In this document: positions 33,209-40,854 of the stretch, piece by piece
How the letters are laid out: each line of letters begins with the position of its first letter
Numbering within the stretch: the first letter of the stretch is position 1
From: Olsenella profusa DSM 13989
GTDB taxonomy: Bacteria > Actinomycetota > Coriobacteriia > Coriobacteriales > Atopobiaceae
DNA: 64,000 nt
Direction: 5' to 3'
Assembly (NCBI RefSeq): GCF_030811115.1
Contig: NZ_JAUSQK010000001.1
Location: 1,178,001-1,242,000 of the forward strand
The notes under the pieces: model-generated
Told to the model about the DNA's origin: nothing
Database searches by the model: none
Seen by the model: the letters and a program-made list of their open reading frames with translations, nothing else
Made by a program: the position numbers and the translations under genes

Positions 33209-33736
33209 CTACCAGACTTCCCTGTGGATGCGGCCACGGGGAAGCTCATCTAGGGCGTGGGACGCGGGCTCCTTGGCGGAATGGCCGAGGACCAGCAGCG
33301 CCTCGAGCTCCATCTGGTTGGGGAAGCCGAGGCGTTCCCTGAGGAATGCCATGGTCGAGACACCCTCCTTCTCGGAAGGGCGCAGGCGCACCTGCAGCCA
33401 GCAGCTGCCAAGGCCCAAGCTAAAGGCCATGAGATGCATGTTCTCGAGGGCGACCGAACTGTCCTCGATGCAGGTATCTGACTTCGTGGTGTCGCCGAGG
33501 ACGGCGATTGCGGCGGTCGCGGTCTCTAGCATCGCAGGTCCACCCCTGCGACAGCCGATCAGGCCATGGATATGGTCAGGGTCTTGGATTGTGATGAAGT
33601 GCCAGGGGCGGATGCCCTTGCCGGTGGGAGCCAACATGCCGGCCTCCACAATCTGTCTGATCTCATCGTCACTCACAGGCTCGCCGGTGAACTGGCGGAC
33701 GCTTCTGCGTGCCAGGAAGGTGTCCATGAGGCTCAT
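33209..33736 (-). CDS. Nitroreductase family protein
   Basis: A 175-residue FMN-dependent nitroreductase-fold protein: RRSVRQFTGEPVSDDEI, EAGMLAPTGKGIRPWHFITI, SSVALENMHLMAFSLGLGSC and a C-terminal GHSAKEPASH. The S-V-R-x-F and G-L-G-S-C-W motifs are typical FMN-binding positions. The ATG at 33736 follows GGAAAGGATCC. It is convergent with the dehydrogenase gene. Physiological substrate unknown. Confidence 0.8.
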   Translation of the reverse strand: MSLMDTFLARRSVRQFTGEPVSDDEIRQIVEAGMLAPTGKGIRPWHFITIQDPDHIHGLIGCRRGGPAMLETATAAIAVLGDTTKSDTCIEDSSVALENMHLMAFSLGLGSCWLQVRLRPSEKEGVSTMAFLRERLGFPNQMELEALLVLGHSAKEPASHALDELPRGRIHREVW

Positions 33737-34204
33737 GGTGGATCCTTTCCGTTGGGGGGTGGCTCGATGTTGTGTTCTGTATAGCGCAATCTGTTGGGCG
33801 GCGCACTGTCTGGCAGGATAGATTCTGGTAAAAGCTGAAGGGTCTGTCACTGCAGGCGCCGCGCTCCTGATGCCGTTCGGGCCCTGCGGGTTGAGCATGT
33901 TCCCGCGGACGGTCGGCCCTTCGACGCTCGCCGGCGGGAAGCTGCCGCTCAGCGGGTTGGCTCCCTGCGAGGCTGTGTGCAGGACCGTGATCTTACTAAG
34001 TCTACCTGCACATCTACAGCACAGGAAAGCGAAGAGCCCTTTTTTGTCCCCCGAGGATAAGCTGGTGGTGTGACCTCCGAATGATACTTGCCGCGTCAAG
34101 GGGAATCGGTAAGGCACGCCTCCGCTCCCTATTGAGATGTTCCAAATCCAGATACGTCTCGTATCGCTGTCCAGTCTCGTATCGCTGTCCAAGGGAGTGC
34201 ACTG
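33737..34204. other. 468-bp divergent regulatory region before allC
   Basis: No gene recognised. A minus-strand stretch near 33850-33990 reads like protein (GANPLSGSFPPASVEGPTVR) but has no start signal or family. Otherwise the gap must hold the promoters of the nitroreductase and of the allC-led operon, plus the direct repeats at 34156-34191. Confidence 0.35.
34156..34191 (+). repeat. Tandem 18-bp direct repeat just before allC
   Basis: GTCTCGTATCGCTGTCCA occurs twice without a gap, ending 13 bases before the allC ATG. It may be a regulator half-site pair, a slippage-made duplication, or part of the leader. Confidence 0.7.
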
Positions 34205-35434
34205 ATGAGCGTTTCCGTACAGGATGTCTCCAAGACTATCGATTGGCTCGCACAGTATGGCTACCAGGGCGAGGATCAGGGTATGGTGCGTCTGCTTTAC
34301 ACGCCCGAGTGGCGTGCCGCGCAGAGTGCGCTCAAGGAGAGGTTCGAGCAGGCGGGCATGGCCGTAAGGTTCGATGCGGTGGGCAATCTCAAGGGCACCT
34401 TCGCCGGGTCCGATTCGGACGCCGGCATCGTTGCTTCGGGCTCCCATGTGGATACGGTCGTGAACGGGGGCAAGCTCGATGGTGCCCTCGGTATCGAGGC
34501 CGCCCTCCTTGCGACGATGGACCTCGTCGCGACCCATGGCCAGCCGAAGAAGGGGCTTGCCGTCATCAGCATGGCGGAAGAGGAGGGGAGCCGCTTTCCC
34601 TATGTCTTCTGGGGTAGTAAGAACCTCTTCGACCTCGAGGACAATGCCCAGATGACAGACATTATGGATAAGGATGGTGTGAGGTTCGTCGATGCGATGC
34701 ATGAGTGTGGATTCGACTTCAACCGTGGACATGACCCCTTGATGGACGGAGTTACGAACTGGCTCGAGCTCCATATCGAACAGGGCAACACCCTCGAGAT
34801 GGAAGGAAGGCAGGTAGGCATCGTCCACGGCATCGTGGGCCAACGCCGCTATGACATCCATCTCAAAGGCGAGGCGAACCATGCCGGCACGACGATGATG
34901 CGCTATCGCCATGATGTGGTGCAGGCCTATGCGAAGGTCGTCTCCCAGTCTATCGAGAAGGCAAGGGCCGCAGGGGATCCACTCGTCCTCACCTTCGGCA
35001 AGGTCGAGGTCAGGCCCAATGTCGTGAATGTCGTGCCGGGCGAGATGACCTTCACGATGGACTGTCGCCATACGGACAAGGACTTCCTGGTGAGCTTCTC
35101 GGATGGTATCGTCTCCGACATGCGCGCCATCTGTGCCGACATGGGAATCGAGATCGAGGTCGACAACTGGATGGACGAAGACCCGGTGCCTATGGATGAT
35201 GGGATGATCTCTGTCATCCAGAGAGTCTGTCAGGAGCGGGGTCTCAATGCCCTCGACATGCATTCCGGCGCCGGTCATGATTCTCAGATTATCGCGAGGT
35301 ACATTCCGTCCGGAATGATCTTCGTTCCCTCCATCAGGGGTGTCAGCCACAATCCGGCAGAAGCCACGAAGATGGAGGACATCAAGGAGGGCATCGATGC
35401 CCTCGAGGCCACTCTCTACGCGCTTGCGTACTGA
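34205..35434 (+). CDS. allC: Allantoate amidohydrolase
   Basis: A 409-residue M20/M28-family metallo-hydrolase with SGSHVDTVVNGGKLDGALGI (His and Asp ligands), ISMAEEEGSRFP (catalytic and bridging Glu), ELHIEQGNTLE and the dimer-domain motif GEANHAGTTMM. The closing HSGAGHDSQ and GVSHNPAEAT supply further ligands and substrate contacts. It converts allantoate to ureidoglycine with release of CO2 and ammonia. This is the first gene of the allantoin operon; the permease follows within 36 bp. Confidence 0.9.
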   Translation: MSVSVQDVSKTIDWLAQYGYQGEDQGMVRLLYTPEWRAAQSALKERFEQAGMAVRFDAVGNLKGTFAGSDSDAGIVASGSHVDTVVNGGKLDGALGIEAALLATMDLVATHGQPKKGLAVISMAEEEGSRFPYVFWGSKNLFDLEDNAQMTDIMDKDGVRFVDAMHECGFDFNRGHDPLMDGVTNWLELHIEQGNTLEMEGRQVGIVHGIVGQRRYDIHLKGEANHAGTTMMRYRHDVVQAYAKVVSQSIEKARAAGDPLVLTFGKVEVRPNVVNVVPGEMTFTMDCRHTDKDFLVSFSDGIVSDMRAICADMGIEIEVDNWMDEDPVPMDDGMISVIQRVCQERGLNALDMHSGAGHDSQIIARYIPSGMIFVPSIRGVSHNPAEATKMEDIKEGIDALEATLYALAY

Positions 35435-35469
35435 TGGCCTTTGGCTGGCGGCAAGGAGGCGAGGCTGCT

Positions 35470-36945
35470 ATGACATTCGAGGATCAGATCATCACGGCAG
35501 CTGTGGTGCAGAAGCTCGAGGGGCGGGGCTACAACGACGATATCCTGCCCAAGCAGACATCGGAGCGCACGATGGGTGCCAGGAACTTCTTCACGCTGTG
35601 GATGGGGTCGGTGCATAACGTTCCAAACTACAATGCGGTGGCCGGCTTCCTCTTCCCCGTGGCGGGTGGCCTCGTGCTCGGCCTGCCTCCGATGGGCGTG
35701 ATGCTCGCAGTCGCCTTGGCCGGCGCCATAGTCACGGCATTCATGGTGTCCAATGGCGTGGCAGGGTCGAAGTATGGCATCCCCTTCGCGATTTGTCTGC
35801 GTTCGACCTATGGCAACCTGGGTGCCAAGCTGCCCGGGTTCCTGCGCGGCTGCGTTGCCGCCATCGGCTGGTTTGCCGTACAGACCTATCTGGGCTCCAA
35901 GGCGCTCTACATCATCCTCGTGAGGCTCTTCCCCGCCTTTGCCGATATTGCACCCGGTGTCGATATTCTGGGCATCAGTGTACCAGGGCTCGTTGCGTTC
36001 ATGGTGTTCTGGCTTGCGAACGTCGCAATTGGCATCGGTGGGGGTAGCGTTCTCAATAAGTTCACCGCCATCTTGAGTCCCCTCATCTATGTACTCGTGA
36101 TTGGCATGACCGTCTGGGCTGTCGGAGCCGCCGGTGGTATGGAAGGCATCCTTTCCTATCAGGTCGTGACCACAGGTGCCGTGAACCCCGTCTTTGCCTA
36201 CTTCGTTATATTCAGCTCGGTATTGGCTGTCTGGGCAGCACCTGGAGCGAGTGTCTCGGACTTCACTCGTGATGCGACATCGACCAGGGCGCAGGCGAAG
36301 GGACAGGCGTTTGGCCTTGTCGTAGGCTATGTGGTCTTTGCCATCTGCTCTGTCATCATCATGGTTGGCGGTTCCATCCATGATGGCGTCCAGTATCTCG
36401 ACATTCTTGAGCTCATCGGCAACTGGAGCTCGAGCCCGGCTGTCATCTTTGCAATGCTGTGCTTTCTGCTCTCCACCATCTCGACCAACGCAACGGGCAA
36501 CGTCATTCCGGCTGCCTTGCAGCTCTCGGCCCTCCTTCCTGACAGGATTGACTACCGCAGGGGCATCCTCATCGCCAGTCTCGTGAGCGTCGCGATTCTG
36601 CCTTGGAAGCTCATGGAGGGCGGCGGCATTGCGACCTTCCTCAATACGATTGGTGCCGTGCTCGGCCCTGTGGCGGGCTGTATGATGGCAAACTTCTATC
36701 TTGTGAGAAGGCAGCGGCTCGATCTCAACCAACTCTATATGAATCCAGCTGCCGACAACACAGGCAACCCATACTTCGGCCTCAAGAAATCGGCCTATGC
36801 CGCGACGCTCATGGCTCTCATCCTCTGCCTTCTCGGTCATTTCATACCGGCGCTCTCGTCTCTCTCGAACATTTCCTGGTTCGTCGGCTTCCTCTCGGCA
36901 GCCATCCTCTATGTCCTGCTTGAGCGGCTGGAAAGAAAGGTTTGA
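35470..36945 (+). CDS. NCS1 family purine/allantoin permease
   Basis: A 491-residue membrane protein with about twelve helices of the NCS1 (PucI/CodB) family: an N-terminal NFFTLWMGSVHNVPNYNAVA, VSNGVAGSKYGIPFAICLRS, FRGCVAAIGWF-like helix and FLLSTISTNATGNVIP. The ATG at 35470 has AAGGAGG upstream; an earlier ATG at 35434 overlaps the allC stop. Placed between allC and allB, it most probably imports allantoin with Na+ or H+. Hydantoin, uracil or cytosine remain possible on sequence alone. Confidence 0.85.
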   Translation: MTFEDQIITAAVVQKLEGRGYNDDILPKQTSERTMGARNFFTLWMGSVHNVPNYNAVAGFLFPVAGGLVLGLPPMGVMLAVALAGAIVTAFMVSNGVAGSKYGIPFAICLRSTYGNLGAKLPGFLRGCVAAIGWFAVQTYLGSKALYIILVRLFPAFADIAPGVDILGISVPGLVAFMVFWLANVAIGIGGGSVLNKFTAILSPLIYVLVIGMTVWAVGAAGGMEGILSYQVVTTGAVNPVFAYFVIFSSVLAVWAAPGASVSDFTRDATSTRAQAKGQAFGLVVGYVVFAICSVIIMVGGSIHDGVQYLDILELIGNWSSSPAVIFAMLCFLLSTISTNATGNVIPAALQLSALLPDRIDYRRGILIASLVSVAILPWKLMEGGGIATFLNTIGAVLGPVAGCMMANFYLVRRQRLDLNQLYMNPAADNTGNPYFGLKKSAYAATLMALILCLLGHFIPALSSLSNISWFVGFLSAAILYVLLERLERKV

Positions 36946-37077
36946 GTCCTGTCTCGCTTCTACCTGTCTTGGGTGCGATCCGGACGCATCCAGGCTGAAC
37001 CGACTTGCGGCGCCATGGCTCCGTCTGCAAGCGTTCGTGTACGTGCCGAATAACCCCTCTGATTGAAAGGACTCCTC

Positions 37078-38442
37078 ATGACTAATGATTGTGTTATCAG
37101 GCATGGTACGGTCATCCTCGAGGGCGGTGAGGTCATCTGCGACGTCGCCGTGAAGGATGGGAAGATCTCCCAGATTGGCCAAGACCTTGCGGGTGCCGAG
37201 ACCATCGACGCCAGTGGGCTGGTCGTCTCGCCGGGCATGGTCGACGGGCACGCCCATATCACGAGCATGGGTGGTGGCTACCGCGATGAGTGGGAGGGCT
37301 ATGAGACGGGCACGGCGGCCTGTGCCAAGGGAGGCATCACCACAATCGTCGAGATGCCGCTAAACCAGATCCCCTCCACGACCGACGGGTCATCGCTTCA
37401 GGCCAAGTATGACTCCGGCAAGAATCAACTCCGCGTGGACGACGCTTCGCTCGGAGGCTTGGTTCCCTTCAACCTCGGCGGTGGCATCCAAGAGCTTGAT
37501 GAGGGCGGCGTCTGCGGATACAAGTGCTTCCTTGCCACCTGTGGCGACCGTAGCATCGAGGGTGACTTCCAGAATGTCGACGACTACTCCCTCTACGAGG
37601 GCATGCGGCAGATTGCGAAGACTGGCAAGGTGCTGAGCATACACTGCGAGAATGCTGCGGTCACCGATACCCTGGGGGAGAGGGCAGTCGCAGCAGGCGC
37701 CCACACGCTCAAGGAGTTCGTGGAATCCCGTCCAGTCCTCACTGAGGTGGAGGCGGTGCGCCGTGCCATCTTCTTTGCCAAGGTGACGGGATGCCGCATC
37801 AACATCTGCCACTGCACCTGCTTCGAGGCGGTCGAGGAGGTTATTCGTGCCCGCGAAGAGGGGGTCGATGTGACCTGCGAAACCTGCCCGCACTATCTCT
37901 ACTTCACGACTGACGAGCTCGATGCGATCGGTGCCACGACCAAATGTACGCCACCGATTCGTGACAAGGCCGAGCAGGAGGGGCTTTGGAGGCACTTGTT
38001 CGATGGTGGACTCTCGATGGTCGTCTCCGACCACTCGCCTTGCACGCCTGACCTTAAGGACAAGGCGAACCCCTTCGATGCCTGGGGTGGTGTCTCGAGC
38101 ATCCAGACCTGCATGGACGTCATGTTCGACGAGGGCGTCCAGAAGCGTGGCATGAGCCTCGAACGCTTTGCTCAAGTCATGGCGGCGGACGCGGCCGACC
38201 GCTTCGGGCTCACGCAAAAGGGGCGCATCACGGTGGGCAAGGATGCCGACCTTTGCCTCATCAAGCCGAACTCTCCCCATACCCTGAAGGCCGAGGACCT
38301 GGAGTATCGCAACAAGATCAGCCCTTGGATCGGTCGTACGATCGGCTGCCAGGTAGTTCGCACCATTCTACGCGGCACGACCACCTATAGCCTCGAGGGG
38401 GGCGTGACCTCCTCCCACGACGGAACATTCATCCTCGTGTAG
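37078..38442 (+). CDS. allB: Allantoinase
   Basis: A 454-residue cyclic amidohydrolase with the metal ligands in GMVDGHAHITS (HxH), the carbamylated Lys position GYKCFLATC, LSIHCENAAV, INICHCTCFEA and Asp in MVVSDHSPC. The CETCPHYL motif is typical of allantoinases and dihydropyrimidinases. It opens the hydantoin ring of allantoin to allantoate, the AllC substrate. The ATG at 37078 follows GAAAGGA. A strong GC hairpin lies between it and the MFS gene. Confidence 0.9.
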   Translation: MTNDCVIRHGTVILEGGEVICDVAVKDGKISQIGQDLAGAETIDASGLVVSPGMVDGHAHITSMGGGYRDEWEGYETGTAACAKGGITTIVEMPLNQIPSTTDGSSLQAKYDSGKNQLRVDDASLGGLVPFNLGGGIQELDEGGVCGYKCFLATCGDRSIEGDFQNVDDYSLYEGMRQIAKTGKVLSIHCENAAVTDTLGERAVAAGAHTLKEFVESRPVLTEVEAVRRAIFFAKVTGCRINICHCTCFEAVEEVIRAREEGVDVTCETCPHYLYFTTDELDAIGATTKCTPPIRDKAEQEGLWRHLFDGGLSMVVSDHSPCTPDLKDKANPFDAWGGVSSIQTCMDVMFDEGVQKRGMSLERFAQVMAADAADRFGLTQKGRITVGKDADLCLIKPNSPHTLKAEDLEYRNKISPWIGRTIGCQVVRTILRGTTTYSLEGGVTSSHDGTFILV

Positions 38443-38473
38443 TCTGACAGACGGTCTGAGAACCTGTTCCACC

Positions 38474-38502
38474 AAGGCCGGGGCTCTTGGGGCCCCGGCC
38501 TT
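38474..38502 (+). terminator. Strong GC hairpin between allB and the MFS gene
   Basis: AAGGCCGGGGC and GCCCCGGCCTT form an 11-bp stem 30 bp after the allB stop. No U-tract follows, so it may be a partial terminator or an mRNA-stability hairpin that lowers expression of the downstream gene. Confidence 0.65.
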
Positions 38503-38525
38503 GCAAGGCCAAGGAGAGTTTCGAT

Positions 38526-39776
38526 ATGTCATCATCCGCAAAGCCTGCTGCCTCTAGCTGGAAGCGCCTTGTTATCGTCCTGGCGCTGGGTTGGGTCGTC
38601 ATCTGGATATCCCGGATGATGTTCACGCCAATCTACCCGGTTCTGAGCGACTTCTTCGGCGGTGTCAGCAACACGCAGCTCGGTGCCATTTCGAGCCTCT
38701 ATTTCTTGGGCTACGTGGTGATGCAGATACCCTCGGGCATCCTGGTCGACCATTTTGGCATGAGACAGGTCATCGTGCCCGGCTTCATCGTCTTCATGGC
38801 GGGCGTTGCCGTCATGGCGACAGCGACCACGCTCCCTGTGCTCTATGTAGGGTCCATCATCTCGGGTGCAGGTTGTGGCACCTTCTACGGCATTGCCTAT
38901 ACGATCACGAACGTCTTCGTCCCGAAGGACAAGAAGAGCCTTGCCACCGCAATCGTGAACAGTGGCACCGCTATCGGCTCAGGCGTAGGACTTGTCTCGG
39001 CGAGCCTCCTTGTGGGGACGCACATCGTCTCCTGGCAGGCGCTAGTCGCCTTCACGGGGTTCCTTGCCCTCATCATGGCCCTCGTCTTTGCACGGGCTCT
39101 GCCGGGGCGCATCTGCGAGATCGATGCGGAAGAGGAGGAACTCGCCGAAGGGGAGGAGACAGGACGCGTCGGGGGCCTGAGGAGACTCTTCCGTCCCCAG
39201 ATGGTCGCCGCCTACATCGTCTACTTCTCGGCGCTCTATGCGTACTATCTGATCAGCACCTGGCTCCCGAACTTCCTCGAGACCGAGCGAGGCTTTGCCA
39301 ACTCCTTCACGGGCATCGTGAGCTCGCTCGTCTTCTTTGCGAGCATACCGGGAGCACTCGTCCTCAGCCGGCTTGCCGATAGGATACCACAGAGTAAGGT
39401 CGCGCTCATCGTCCTTCTCCAGGCCGCTGCCGCCATCACCCTCTTCCTGATGGTGCAGCCCTTCCCGAGGCCCCTGATAGTCGCCTCCATCGTGCTCTAT
39501 GGGCTTCTGGGTAAGCTCACGGTCGAGCCTATCATCATCAGCTGGCTCGGGGACTTCGCCCCGAAGGGTAGCGTCACGACGACCTTTGGCGTCTTCAATT
39601 TCTCCGGCATGAGCGCTTCGGTCTTTGCGCCGGCAGTGACCGGATCTCTGACCGACTCCTTCGGCTCGAGCGTCTATGGCTACTACCTCGCTATCGTTAT
39701 CGTGGTCGTCTTCACGGCTTCCTTCCTGGCGATCGGCCGTCACGGTACGGGAGCGGTCTCTACGATCCGCCGATGA
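38526..39776 (+). CDS. MFS transporter
   Basis: A 416-residue major facilitator with twelve predicted helices, the A-like motif LVDHFGMRQVIV after helix 2 (a D-x-F-G-x-R form), and a charged central loop (EIDAEEEELAEGEETGR). The ATG at 38526 follows AAGGAGAG. It lies inside the allantoin operon between allB and allE, so it could export a product such as oxamate or import a second ureide or nucleobase. The family does not fix the substrate. Confidence 0.8.
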   Translation: MSSSAKPAASSWKRLVIVLALGWVVIWISRMMFTPIYPVLSDFFGGVSNTQLGAISSLYFLGYVVMQIPSGILVDHFGMRQVIVPGFIVFMAGVAVMATATTLPVLYVGSIISGAGCGTFYGIAYTITNVFVPKDKKSLATAIVNSGTAIGSGVGLVSASLLVGTHIVSWQALVAFTGFLALIMALVFARALPGRICEIDAEEEELAEGEETGRVGGLRRLFRPQMVAAYIVYFSALYAYYLISTWLPNFLETERGFANSFTGIVSSLVFFASIPGALVLSRLADRIPQSKVALIVLLQAAAAITLFLMVQPFPRPLIVASIVLYGLLGKLTVEPIIISWLGDFAPKGSVTTTFGVFNFSGMSASVFAPAVTGSLTDSFGSSVYGYYLAIVIVVVFTASFLAIGRHGTGAVSTIRR

Positions 39777-39905
39777 TGTGTCCCCAGCCGAGGGCACGAC
39801 AGGAGTAGGGGTCTCGCGAATCCCCTCTGCAGCGACAGAGTGCCTGCGGCAGCTCCGGCGTGCCTGTCAGACAAGGATAGCTTGGGGCGGAAAAGAATCC
39901 ATAAT

Positions 39906-39924
39906 CTTATCCATAGGAGATAAG
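39906..39924. promoter_or_regulatory. Palindrome CTTATC-N7-GATAAG upstream of allE
   Basis: The 6-bp arms are perfect. The TTATC/GATAA half sites match those of the palindrome before the PucR-type regulator (32054-32070). It lies in the 258-bp gap before allE and may mark a second regulated promoter. Confidence 0.45.
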
Positions 39925-39992
39925 TCACCCAGCTAGGTAGACACGTACTATGGACTTGCCACGAAGGATAGGGGACATTCATTCTGCGAAAC

Positions 39993-40013
39993 GCCTGGAT
40001 AGGGTATCCAGGC
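39993..40013. promoter_or_regulatory. Perfect palindrome before the allE ribosome site
   Basis: GCCTGGATA-GGG-TATCCAGGC is a 9-bp-arm perfect inverted repeat, 21 bases before the allE ATG and just upstream of GAGGAGA. It could be an operator at the transcription start or a hairpin at the 5' end of the allE mRNA. Confidence 0.55.
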
Positions 40014-40034
40014 ATCCGAGCCGAGGAGAATCTC

Positions 40035-40826
40035 ATGAGCTACATCAATAACGTTACTGGCTACCGCAAGGATATTCTCGAGACCCGTTCCGAGGTGCAC
40101 AAGGGCGCCTGGGCCCTCATCGAGCCTGACGGCATCGTCAAGAACGTGATCCCGGGCTTTGTGGACTGTGACACCACCATCCTCGGGTCCCCCCGTCTCG
40201 GGGCGTCGTTCGTCGACTACGTCGTGACCGTCCACGCCGGCGGTGGCTGTGAGGCCGGCTTTGGCACCGAGGGCGTCGAGGTGTTCCTCTATGTCTTCAA
40301 CGGACATATGGAGATTGGCAACGAAGAGAGGCGAGAGACCGTCACCGATGGCGGTTACATCTTCTGCCCCGCCGGCACCAGGCTCACCTTCAAGAACGTT
40401 GGCGACGAGGACGCCTTCTGCTTTCTCTACAAGCGCGTCTACGAGCCGCTTGAGGGCCATGAGGCCCACACGGTCCTCGCGAACATCAACGATGTGGACT
40501 GGGCCGATTACGAGGGCATGACGGACGTCCGCTGCAAGGACTTCCTGCCCTCCGCAAATGACCTCGGCTTCGACATGAACATGCACATCCTCTCCTTCAA
40601 GCCGGGTGCCTGCCATGGCTACATCGAGACTCACTACCAGGAGCACGGCGCCTACGTCTACTCCGGCGAGGGCATGTACGTCCTAGGCGACAAGTGGGTG
40701 CCCATCAAGAAGGGCGACTACCTCTACATGGATTCCTATGTGCCCCAGGCCTGCTACGCCATGGGCCGTGGAGAGGAGTTCGCCTACATCTACTCCAAGG
40801 ACTGCAACCGCGACCCTGAGCTCTGA
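40035..40826 (+). CDS. allE: (S)-ureidoglycine aminohydrolase
   Basis: A 263-residue bicupin protein. The N-terminal cupin has GTEGVEVFLYVFNGHMEI and YIFCPAGTRL; the C-terminal cupin has GACHGYIETHYQEHGAYVY, with Glu, His and Gln at the Mn2+ and substrate positions, then GDYLYMDSYVPQACYA. These match AllE (YlbA), which turns (S)-ureidoglycine into (S)-ureidoglycolate plus ammonia. The ATG follows GAGGAGA. It begins a tight run with the FdrA-YlbE fusion, allH, carbamate kinase and allD. Confidence 0.9.
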   Translation: MSYINNVTGYRKDILETRSEVHKGAWALIEPDGIVKNVIPGFVDCDTTILGSPRLGASFVDYVVTVHAGGGCEAGFGTEGVEVFLYVFNGHMEIGNEERRETVTDGGYIFCPAGTRLTFKNVGDEDAFCFLYKRVYEPLEGHEAHTVLANINDVDWADYEGMTDVRCKDFLPSANDLGFDMNMHILSFKPGACHGYIETHYQEHGAYVYSGEGMYVLGDKWVPIKKGDYLYMDSYVPQACYAMGRGEEFAYIYSKDCNRDPEL

Positions 40827-40854
40827 GGTCGCTCCGATTGAGTGGGGATTGCCC

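Noticed and set aside
33850-33990. Protein-like minus-strand stretch upstream of the nitroreductase
   Set aside because: It is short, has no start signal and matches no family I recognise.
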